Source: Trichobilharzia szidati
Lineage: Eukaryota > Platyhelminthes > Trematoda > Strigeidida > Schistosomatidae
NCBI GenBank assembly: GCA_944472155.2
Contig: OX235271.1
Span: 39,978,633 to 40,042,632, forward strand
Direction: 5' to 3'
Length of the DNA: 64,000 nucleotides
The position numbers were made by a program, and so were the translations under genes. Below are positions 55,400-64,000 of this stretch, piece by piece. Position 1 is the first letter of the stretch. Each line of letters starts with the position of its first letter. Under the pieces are notes generated by a model. It made no database searches. It was not told where the DNA came from and worked only from the letters and a program-made list of their open reading frames with translations.

Positions 55400-56960
55400 T
55401 TCAGTTAGGCTAATGAGCGCCGACCGGGAAGGAAGAACGACCAGACGGAATTCCACCACACTGAAGCACTGAAAACATACACAGACACTGCAGCAGATAT
55501 AATCACGCCATTATTGCAAAAGGTTTGGAAGGAAGGAAAGGTGCCTATCGATAGGAAGAGAGGCTGACTACCTCGTCAAGCTACCAAAGAAGGGCAACCT
55601 AGTTAGATATCACTCTACAAGAACTGGCGTGCAATAATGCTCTTGTCCACGCAAAGTAAAATACTAAGCCGCGTCATCCTGGAGGGAATAAATGATGCAC
55701 TGGATACAGAACTCCGCCTCACCGACCACGACAAGCTGCATTCAGGAAAGCCAGGTAAATCATGTGCTGATCAACTTGCAAGTCTCCGCATTGTCATCTA
55801 ACAAAGAATAGAATGGCAGTCAAACCTCTACCTCTACTTCATCCACTTAGTAAAGGTCTTCGACAGACACAGCTGACTGAGGGGTAACTACTTCAACACT
55901 ACGTAGTGAAGTAACCCCAGTCGTTATCAACCTCATTCAACAGATGGCTATACGAAAATGCCAGGTGTCAGGCGATTCACAACGGAAAACTCAGAGAAGC
56001 TTGCGTTTGAAGTGAATAGACGAGTAAGACAAAGCTGTCTGCCAACTATCACTGGAGATATTCCTAATTGTGGTGGACTGGATTATGCGTCAGATTGTGC
56101 ACAGGGAGTGAGAAGAAAGGAATACGCTGCACTGACCGATGAGAAGACTCTGGAAGATCTGGATTTCGCAGATGATATATGTCTAATGTCACACAAACTC
56201 GATGACTTACAGGCGAAAACCAGCAAACTGGCAGAAGAGTTAGACAGTGAAGACAGAACTGCAGATGAATATAGAGAAGAGAGACGGAGGTGTTGAAGAT
56301 AACCAACCACCTAGAGGATAGCAACAACAATCAGCACCAATCACTATCAATGGGAGAAACTAGAATGAGGTTACTTCCTTCACTTATTCGGCTAGGAAGC
56401 ACCGTTTCAATCACATGCACGGTGAACGAATAAAGATGTCAAAGGCAGCCAGCTAGAATCAGAAAGGCAAGCAAGATACGCCTTCATCAATCTGAAACCA
56501 GTCAGGAAATCTTCTGCACTCACTCAACCAGCATAAACAACAACATTCGGATTTCCAACACCAATGTCAAGTCAATCAGTGTTTCTACGTGGGTGAGAAG
56601 CGTGGCCAGCATGTCACGAAAATGATTTCCAACAGGTTACAGACTTTCATCAGCATCTGTATTCGCTGCCTCCCTACTGATGATCAAATAGCCAGAAAGA
56701 ATTGACAACAAGCAACTCTGTTTGGGAACAAACCAACAAATGTGTAGGAGAAAATGGAGATGAATCGGCCATACCTTGACATCGTGCACAATGCAGGCCA
56801 TCACTCGGGTGGAACCCTAGTGGGTATCTTAGAGAGATCATGTCGAGAGGAGATGACGGATTATGTGCAGTTGTGTGGCTAGCTAGTTGAAGAGGATAGC
56901 ATAAAATAGAAAGAAGTGGAGATGTGTTGTTGAAACGGTATATTCCACTTGGAACCCATA
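55400..56960 (+). mobile_element. RTE-like LINE body, long but degenerate
   Basis: Across shifting frames the order of RTE reverse-transcriptase blocks is visible: RLMSADREGRTTRRNS, KVWKEGKVPI, DYLVKLPKKGNL, ILEGINDALDTELRLTDHDK, VNLIQQMAIRKC, NRRVRQSCLP, and LEDLDFADDICLMSHKLDDL (FADD catalytic motif at about 56155-56180). Then come YLG-type and NTNVKSISV-type remnants, and the 3' end gttgaaacggtatattccac, ttggaacccata. The longest open piece is 55958-56296. The copy is clearly inactive, but its RT region is the most complete of the RTE fragments in the window. Confidence 0.8.
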
Positions 56961-56964
56961 CTTA

Positions 56965-58078
56965 ATGAAACTACTGATTTAGCACACCAAAGTTGAAGAA
57001 ACGCAAATGAATCAAAACAAAAATGAGGAGATTTGCATAAATGCTACACACACACACACACATTATAATGGGACAACATTTTGAATTCTATGCTTTGGTC
57101 GACCTGACTATATAAATTATGGCAAAACAAATCTGCCGCCTTTCCGTTTCAGTCTACATGAGCGGATAGAACAGAAGTGGTCAACTACTAGTTAAAAATT
57201 TACTTGGCTAGTTAGTCCTAGTAACTAAACTAACACAACGTTTAGGTACACCTTATTTCTGGCGTTGAAAATCACTGAAACCCCCTAGCGAAAAGAACTA
57301 TGTGACAGAGATTTTACAACAACCAGAGAAAAATTCTATAGCCTCATGTTCTATAAATCCAGTATGTCACGTAAGTCTAACAAAAGAATGAATTAATGTA
57401 TTTTGTGCTACAAATTAAAATCAATCACCTGTTTAGCTCGACAACTAGTCATTCTCCAGACTAGACATCACTTTCATCTAGTTGTGTATATCATAGTTCT
57501 TAGTTGTTATATTTAGAAAATATTCGTGTTTTTTTTGTTTTTTTACGGTTTATGATGGATATGAATTTTCGCTAGTTCATGTATGAAAGATCAATATTTT
57601 TTTACATGACACACAGTTAGGTTTATGCTAACTAAGTCAAATCTCATATATAAGGAGTCAATTAATGCAAAAGAATACAATTGCAATCTGGTATTAGCGA
57701 TGAAATCAACAATCTAAAATATATGCTCCTTTCAAAAGTTTTATTGAACCAATTTCTTGTTCATTGACTGGCTTCTTTCTTTCTGCTGTCTGAAAAAACA
57801 ACAACAACAACAGACTGACCAATCAAACTATGAGTTATTTAAAGCAGCCTAATATATGACACAAAAATGGCTTGAAGTGTTCGTGTAATACAATACAGTT
57901 TCAGGTGGAATATGTTTTCAAACATGTCTATCTCCCAAGTATTATTGACACTGAAAGATTGTTGTTTCATTAACTATTGATAAATAAATCGTCAGCAAAG
58001 TGAATTATTATTATTAATTTTTTAAAATATATTATTTTTTTTCATGCAATAGGTTGTATACCTGTAACATACTTCAGG
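56965..58078. other. AT-rich intergenic DNA
   Basis: It includes a short (ca)n at 57051-57062. No gene was seen. Confidence 0.35.
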
Positions 58079-58079
58079 T

Positions 58080-58205
58080 TTGACATCTGATGGCTTTTTG
58101 AATTCGTACTCCTAAAGAGTCCCAAACTCGCATTAAATTGCTTTCCAGTATTATTCTCTAGATTTCAGTGGTTTTCTAGCTGATATTAGACGGTGATGTA
58201 ATCCA
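58080..58205 (+). repeat. T-family fragment, diverged
   Basis: cgtactcctaaagagtccca, aactcgcattaaattgcttt, and ggttttctagctgatattag resemble the ribozyme-to-end region. Confidence 0.4.
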
Positions 58206-58227
58206 TCTCAAAGGTGCACAGCAGTAA

Positions 58228-58560
58228 GAATAAAATAAGGAAGTACTGAACAGCTGTTCCCGTGGTCCTAGTTTGGGAATCATTGACAGTACGCACCCAC
58301 CACAGGGGGCTCGAACCTAGGACCTCCCGGTTACAAGGCGAGCTCGTATATCATTCAGCCACTGAGACCCGACCCGAACCAACCCGACTCAATGGTTAAC
58401 CCGTGGATTCTAACTTCGACCAATTCATGATTTAGCGTGATCATCAACGAACCAATGTCATCGGCGCACTCGACTGGCCCGATCTCACTGATCACGACTT
58501 CTCACTAGAACTCACAGCAGGAAACTCTGTCCTGTAGACAGTCACTCGCGAGCATCAGAT
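58228..58560 (-). repeat. T-family copy (subfamily 2), nearly full length
   Basis: Minus strand: gatgctcgcgagtgactgtc, ctacaggacagagtttcctg, gttctagtgagaagtcgtga, gctgaatgatatacgagctc, B-box ggttcgagccccctgtgg, gcgtactgtcaatgattccc, and aacagctgttcagtacttcc. Confidence 0.75.
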
Positions 58561-58688
58561 GATTACCAAACTAGGATAAAACAGCTGTCCAGTAATCCCT
58601 GGCGGTTTTCAATGGTTCTTTAACTGATGTCAATCCATGGTGAAACTCTTATAAAGAACTCTAATCCTTACAAACCAACTCTTGAAAA
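58561..58688 (+). repeat. T-family 3' end, joined head-to-tail to the next unit
   Basis: It has aaaacagctgtccagtaatc, ggttctttaactgatgtcaa, and the end block ctaatccttacaaaccaact, which runs directly into the start of the next unit at 58689. Confidence 0.7.
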
Positions 58689-59097
58689 CTAATCTGATGC
58701 TCGCTAGTGACTGTCTACAGGACAGAGTTTCCTGCAGTGAGTTCTAGTGAGAAGTCGTGATCAATGAGGTCGAAACAGTCAAGTGTGAGGATGGATTTCC
58801 CACCGATGACACTGTCAGGCTAAATCATGAATTGGTAGAAGTTAGAATCCACGGGTTGGCCATTGAGTCGGGTCGGGTCCCAGTGGCTGAATGATATACG
58901 AGCTTGCCTTGTAACTGGAAGGTCCTAGGTTCTAACCCTGACAGTGGGTGAGTACTGCCGATGATTCCCAAACTAGGACCACGGGAACAGCTGTCCAGTA
59001 TTCCCTGCGGCTGGTTTTCAATGGTTCTCTAATTGAAATCAATCTGTGGTCAAACTCGTATAAACAAATTTAATCCTTACGAAAGAACTCTTGAGAA
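58689..59097 (+). repeat. T-family copy (subfamily 2), most complete
   Basis: It has the unit start aatctgatgctcgctagtga, gttctagtgagaagtcgtga, gggtcgggtcccagtggctg, tRNA-like gctgaatgatatacgagctt, and a B-box-like ggttctaaccctgac. The ribozyme relic at 58952-59001 follows (gtactg, ccgatga, ttcccaaactaggac, then gggaacagctgtc, cagta), and the end block is taatccttacgaaagaactc. At about 410 bp it serves as the reference unit. Confidence 0.8.
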
Positions 59098-60600
59098 TAA
59101 AATAAGAAAACAGTTAGAAAATACAGAATGAAACTGGTTAGCATATTTACCAGAGATATTCAAATGGACGTCCCTTACTTTATACCACTTTTGGCAAACC
59201 AGAAAAAACAACTACGAAATGTTCATCATTCTTTTTTATTCTGATCACTATCTGATAATGTGTTCAGTGATTCAGTCATATGGTCCTTTGAGCCTTACTC
59301 TAGGAGTCATGATACATCAATAAAATGTAACACAATACAGCTATGCTGCTTCTTGCTATCCCAAATCATGAACAGACCATCTCTCAACTTTTCCTAGCCA
59401 TTCCTAGGAGTAACAAACAGTGAAGAATATGCAAATCACTAGGTTGACATTTGTAACACTTACCCAGGCTATTGAAACCAGTGTTTCAATATGACATCGC
59501 TCCTTACAGGCATGCAGGGTGGGATCTTACATTCACTTATATGTTATAAGTGGAAGTAAGCAGTTCTACGAAGGCGGTGATGACTGAAATGTATAGCTGT
59601 CATACATCCTCAATCTTTAGAGGCCATATTTCGAAGGTGTAAAAGGAGACTACACAATGAAGAGCTATGAATCTCTTCTTGAAAGTTCTAAGAAAGGGAT
59701 AGGAATTAACTACCTGGGGGTGTCATTTTTGTTAGAGCGGATCTGTGTTAAATGATCACTATGCATTGCGTTTTAAAGCAAAAGACTGTGTAGGTCAAAC
59801 AGATTGATTCTTAAAGCAATTTCTCCAATAAGGCATTTTTAGAGGTTGTCAGTGAATGAAATAACTATCCCAATACTCTTTTTCTGAACACCATACTGTT
59901 TACTCCTATTGACTCATATGACTCAGAATAGCTTCTTACTGCTGTAGACAGAGTTACTTCCGTTTTACACACGTAACAAACCCTTGGATGCGCTGTCCTT
60001 ATGTAACTGCTGTTTGATTTTATATGTAGTGACCTTAAACTAATTATCATAATCCATATCCTCCAGAACAAACCAGCGGGCTTCAAAAAGTTATAAAAGC
60101 TTCTCATAAACCCAGTGTTTGTTTGCTAACAAGATGTTCTTCTAATCTTAAAACCATTTCAGTGACAATCTTCAAGGAGCCTTGAAAAGTGTAGTAAGTG
60201 TTCATTTCTATTTTCTGTAGGATCAAAAATTAGCCCTCAGTGTTGATCCGTTTGATCAGTTGTTGTGTTAGTAAGTGATACAAATTGCTCATATCAACCT
60301 GCATAGGACGACGTCCATGATGACCACCAAAATGTTAAGCAGACGTCTCCATAGGGAGCAGACTACACGATGAGTCTGTGACTAAAACCTCAGGAAAAAG
60401 GTCTAAGAGAGAAACGGCAGAGGCTGTGCCGAAATTTGGCAACAATTAAAAACAGAGGGAAATCTTTGCGTAGCATTCCACTACGACCAGCTGTCCCACT
60501 TTCAGGAATTCCAAAATACAATCTGTCCAAGGAATGCCTAAGAAAGGCTATAAAACACTTTTGATTTTGATATATGAACGTATACAATGATCGCCAATTG
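59098..60600. other. Intergenic DNA
   Basis: No gene was recognised. The segment after about 60400 may already belong to the PLE fragment that follows (acaatgatcgccaattgggt). Confidence 0.3.
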
Positions 60601-60639
60601 GGTCAGCTTTATTAGAACTAATTGGTGAGGTTGTTACGC

Positions 60640-61190
60640 ACTTTGATGACATATAAGACATAATTAGAAGAGATGATTTGGAAAACACTAAAAAAATAAT
60701 TAACAAAGCGTTTGACCACATCAAGTTTACGAGTAAAAGGGAGTCCGACAGATATCCATCTTTGGATGTCTTCAGTTGGAGAAGAATTACCCAAAAATTG
60801 GGAAAATAATTTTACGGTAGGTCAACCTGCACTAATCAGATATTCAACTACAACAGCAACATTCTGACAGTGCACATAATGAGTCGTATACCAACATTGT
60901 CAAGAGAGCCAAGATACACTACAGGAATTCTTGTCCTCAGGAGAACAGAAGATAAACATATATTTCAACCATATCCCAAAATTCGATTCCCACGATAAGT
61001 ATTCCTTCATATTAATGTATAAAAACAGCGACGGACACCCATTTGACTGGAAATCTTTAAAAAGTCTAAAACTCAGAGAATACTCAAATCAGTCTACACC
61101 TAACATGTATTTTGACACATCAAATTTATGGATCAATGAATAGCAAGGTCAATTATCAGGTCAACAAGACCACTACTACCCCTAAAGCCA
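60640..61190 (+). mobile_element. Penelope-like element fragment, another family
   Basis: Frame-shifting translation gives an RT motif C-like FDDI, then IIRRDDLENTKKIINKAFDH, IKFTSKRESDRYPSLDVF, a QPALIRYSTTTATF region, and in the open stretch 60931-61143 the C-terminal GHPFDWKSLKSLKLREYS. The order fits the RT end plus GIY-YIG C-terminus of a PLE. The GIY-YIG core itself is not visible, so confidence is moderate. Confidence 0.5.
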
Positions 61191-61254
61191 ACTAATCGTA
61201 GTCAGTGTCATTTAGACAGGCAGTTGTTTCATCAATGAATAATCCCAAAATTCA

Positions 61255-61375
61255 ATTCATTTTGAATTTAGCACTGCAGATGTAGTCTAGAAGGATAATG
61301 ACAACTTCTCAATTAAACCACCCAACTCACAAAATACAGCAACATCAAAACACAACCACCTGAGCTACAAATTTT
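61255..61375 (+). repeat. Dispersed repeat W copy
   Basis: gcactgcagatgtagtctag, gacaacttctcaattaaacc, and acacaaccacctgagctaca match W blocks at 5.6 and 9.1 kb. Confidence 0.5.
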
Positions 61376-61930
61376 ATTGATTATTCCGAAAATTCACTGG
61401 TCACTTATTCATCGTTCCTTGAGATGCAGTAGACATCAACAGTCAGGCTTTCTTTGGTTCCTACGAGATCTACCGTTTGTTTGCATTATACCTAAACAAC
61501 GGTAGACGATAAGTCTGGATGCATCAAGTGGTATCAGGACAGTTGTGTTAGACATCGCACTGGAAGGCAACTTCCGGTAAAGTCTCATATGTAGTATAGA
61601 TAAACTGAGGTTTTAAATTATAACAAACAGCTGATGAAAAAGAAGACGGCAGTAGTAAAGATGATAGAAATAAGGCAAGGCAGTTCATCATATATGAGAA
61701 AAAGAATACCAATAAAATGATAGTGAGATCATTGACGGGCATACTTTGTTCATGACTCAACGGATACAGAAATTTACAGGAGCCTATAGGTGAGTTAAGC
61801 TTCTTAGCCTGTTACTGAAGGCTGAATCATTGCCAAATGCCAAGAGTGAAGTAGATGTTTGTCTTAAGGAATCACATCGTAAGCCTTTGATCAAAGTCTG
61901 ATACATAGAGCTACATAACAACTGTAGTTA
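61376..61930. other. Intergenic DNA
   Basis: Nothing was recognised. Confidence 0.3.
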
Positions 61931-61934
61931 ATAA

Positions 61935-63565
61935 TAATAATTTGCTTTATTCCAGAAACAGTACTAGTGGTACAGTGTGGAATTTTCAGCACATATCTAT
62001 AATATTTGCATTTAATTTTACAAACATTTAAAAGGAGTATTAAACAAACGAAAAAAATAAATCTAAAGAAACCAACAGCAAAAAAACACAAAGCAGGATA
62101 AACACAAAATAATTATAAATGCGAAAAAGAACCAAGAAGTAGAAAGGAAAATAAACATCATATAATAATAACTCAGTATTGGATAGTGGAAGCCATGATA
62201 TGATTATGCATGGTGACAGTAAAGCTATAGTCATACAAGAAGTTATGAACTGATATTTAAGAATGTTTATCGCCAAGATGATCAGTTAATTTGATTGAAA
62301 CAACTCTAAACAATCATAACATTTCAGGGTTCTTGTTTTGTTTTTATTGTCAGGTCTAATGCAGTGTTTGTAGTGGTAGTGTGAGTAATCCTAAATAATA
62401 CAAAATTTTTTAAGGTGGTGAATATGGCGTTCACAACCAATGATTGTCAGTTTTATATTGCCGAAAAGTATAGGAAATAATAAAAAACAACCACAAAACT
62501 AATAATTACATGATGGTTAATGACAGGACAATTTTGTGATACTCATAGTGCTAATATAGTTGGAATCAGTGGACACACAAAAGAAGGAATAGAGTAAAGT
62601 ACAAAAGTAAGGCAATGTTAATAATTTAGGTAGCTTAGTATGTTTAAGAAGGAGTTCACCATAGAATACAAAATAGGAGAGAAATAAAAGAACCTGAAAT
62701 TATGTTATTAATAACAAAGCAAGTCATAGGTTTCGCGCTTAACATTGTCTCTGTCACTTAGAGCACGGGCCAAGTATGGTATTGTTGAGTTCCTGTACTT
62801 CGTTGTACGAGCATAGATTATTTTATACTGATTTCTGGTTCTACTTGGTGAGAAACAAGGCGATAGTTGGGGGTCGGAGAGTATGGTTTTAGACCATTTT
62901 TTGCATGTATTCAGATGCCTTTCAACTAATGTAATGACGAGCTGACTGAGTTTTACACCACTGGTCCTACTAACTACTGTCAACATCCTTCTCAGGGTGG
63001 TATAGTCCTTTTTCAGTAGACCAGGAAAGACTAACGGGGAGCAGTAAAGTAGAATAGGTAAGATACAAGAGTTGACAAATTGTGAAAGTAGAGGTTGGGT
63101 GATTCCAGATTGTGTTAGTTTCTTAATGTAGTAGGTAAGACAGAACACTTTCTTAGAAATCATTAGGATATGAGATGTCCAAGTAAGATCGGAAAATAGA
63201 ACTAGACCGAGGTATTTTGCGTTAGACTTAGTTTCAATTTTAGTCCCCTCAATGCAACAGTTTTCATGAGAACTTACTAGTGTTTGTAGATCTCGTTTAT
63301 GCCTGAGTGAGAAGTCAATAGTCTGGCATTTTGAGGGATTCAGCATGAGACCATTTAGTTTGGACCACTCACTGATGTCCGACAGGAAGCTATTTAATTT
63401 GAGACAGTCTGACTGAGACTTAATAGGAAACGATACAGACAGGTCATCTGCATATTTGACGAAGTTGATTTCATCTGAGAGAGGTAAATCATGTAAGAAG
63501 AAGGAAAAGAGAAACGGAGGGAGAACAGTACCCTGAGGAACTCCAGCTCCAGTAAGCTATTGAAT
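61935..63565 (-). mobile_element. CR1/jockey-like LINE, 3' part with reverse transcriptase
   Basis: On the minus strand, frames from 63563 read LTGAGVPQGTVLPPFLFSFF, NFVKYADDLSVSFPI (YADD catalytic motif) and LNSFLSDISEWSKLNGLMLN. An open stretch from 63346 to 62708 continues: KCQTIDFSLRHKRDL, KYLGLVLFSDLTWTSHILMI, LPILLYCSPLVFPGLL, ending at a stop. Nothing after GVPQG is frameshifted, so the C-terminal ~280 codons are intact. An in-frame TAG just before LTGAG, and truncation by an AAT repeat at about 63580, inactivate it. The ~770-bp 3' UTR ends with gctgaaaattccacactgta, which resembles the SINE-B tail, and an ATT repeat. Confidence 0.85.
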
Positions 63566-63589
63566 CCATGGCTGATAATAATAATAATA

Positions 63590-64000
63590 TTTCAGACAAT
63601 ATGTGAACATATGGTACAAAAATTTTCAGCGTATTTAGTTCCAAAATACTTTTCTCTTCATCTGGGATTTACATGTAAAGTAATAATCTGAAGTATATCT
63701 TCATTTTGTTGAAGATGCTTCACACCGTTTATTTGGAAGCAAGTTAAATCAATGCTCAAGTTCGTGTATAGGTCATTTGATATAACTGGACGATTAAACA
63801 CAGCGACAAATCCAGATGAAATTAAGCATTTCGGTAGCCCAGTGATTCAGTCAGGCTGCCTATCCTACGAATGATTACCACAATAGGTTGATGCGTCCCT
63901 TATTCCTATCGGATACATTGGCTTGCCCACCAGTTTGGTGACGAACGCTGAATACCAAATCAAAACAAAGGAAGATGAAAATCAAACTGGTTACTAATGA
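63590..64000. other. Intergenic DNA at window edge
   Basis: A weak tRNA-like box (ggtagcccagtgattcagtc) is at about 63833. Nothing else was seen. Confidence 0.25.

Noticed and set aside
1..64000. CRISPR-like arrays or bacterial operons
   Set aside because: Repeats here are dispersed eukaryotic transposon families, not short regularly spaced direct repeats; coding remnants are eukaryotic retroelements.

Overview
This AT-rich (about two-thirds A+T by eye) window looks like intergenic DNA from a schistosome blood fluke, probably an African-type Schistosoma. The basis is the repeat set: SM-alpha-type hammerhead ribozyme repeats, several tRNA-derived SINE families, RTE-like (SR2-like) and CR1/jockey-like LINEs, and several Penelope-like elements (PLEs) with GIY-YIG endonucleases. 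The species cannot be settled from the sequence alone. No bacterial or viral genes, CRISPR arrays or intact tRNA/rRNA genes were seen.

Only one convincing host gene is present: a Snail/Scratch-family C2H2 zinc-finger transcription factor at 47388-49550 (+). It is encoded in one long open exon with a possible splice acceptor at 47302-47303. It has the diagnostic Snail-type fingers at the C-terminus but no SNAG motif at the predicted start.

Almost everything else recognisable is transposon debris. Working names used here: SINE-A is a tRNA-like head (gcgtcggtggcatagcgg) with an RTE-like tail; SINE-B is the same head with a CR1-like tail; SINE-V is a different tRNA-like head with an RTE-like tail; the S family is a tRNA-like repeat of about 350 bp, often tandem or inverted; the T family is a tRNA-like repeat of about 410 bp carrying a decayed hammerhead; W is an unclassified repeat.

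Layout. 0-13 kb: S-family tandem, RTE 3' ends, SINE-A copies and a PLE GIY-YIG fragment. 13-17 kb: a CR1-like reverse transcriptase (RT) C-terminus, SINEs and a PLE copy. 19-30 kb: S-family cluster with a nested SINE-A, two inverted SM-alpha hammerhead pairs, T-family copies and three young SINE-A copies with target-site duplications. 30.7-33 kb: a large inverted repeat (arms about 0.65-0.7 kb). 33-35.5 kb: three PLE fragments, one apparently nested. 35.8-46.6 kb: many T-family copies, frequently in head-to-head pairs. 47-49.6 kb: the Snail-family gene. 50-52.3 kb: an RTE element on the minus strand, split by a PLE with a 13-bp target-site duplication. 52-61 kb: T family, SINE-V, a degenerate RTE body and another PLE fragment. 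61.9-63.6 kb: a CR1/jockey-like LINE on the minus strand.

The most interesting signal is the repeated appearance of hammerhead-ribozyme architecture in three unrelated repeat contexts: SM-alpha, the T family and PLE 3' ends. Core positions 3 and 8 are altered in nearly all copies, and in two PLE families those changes are compensatory (A-U in one, U-A in the other).
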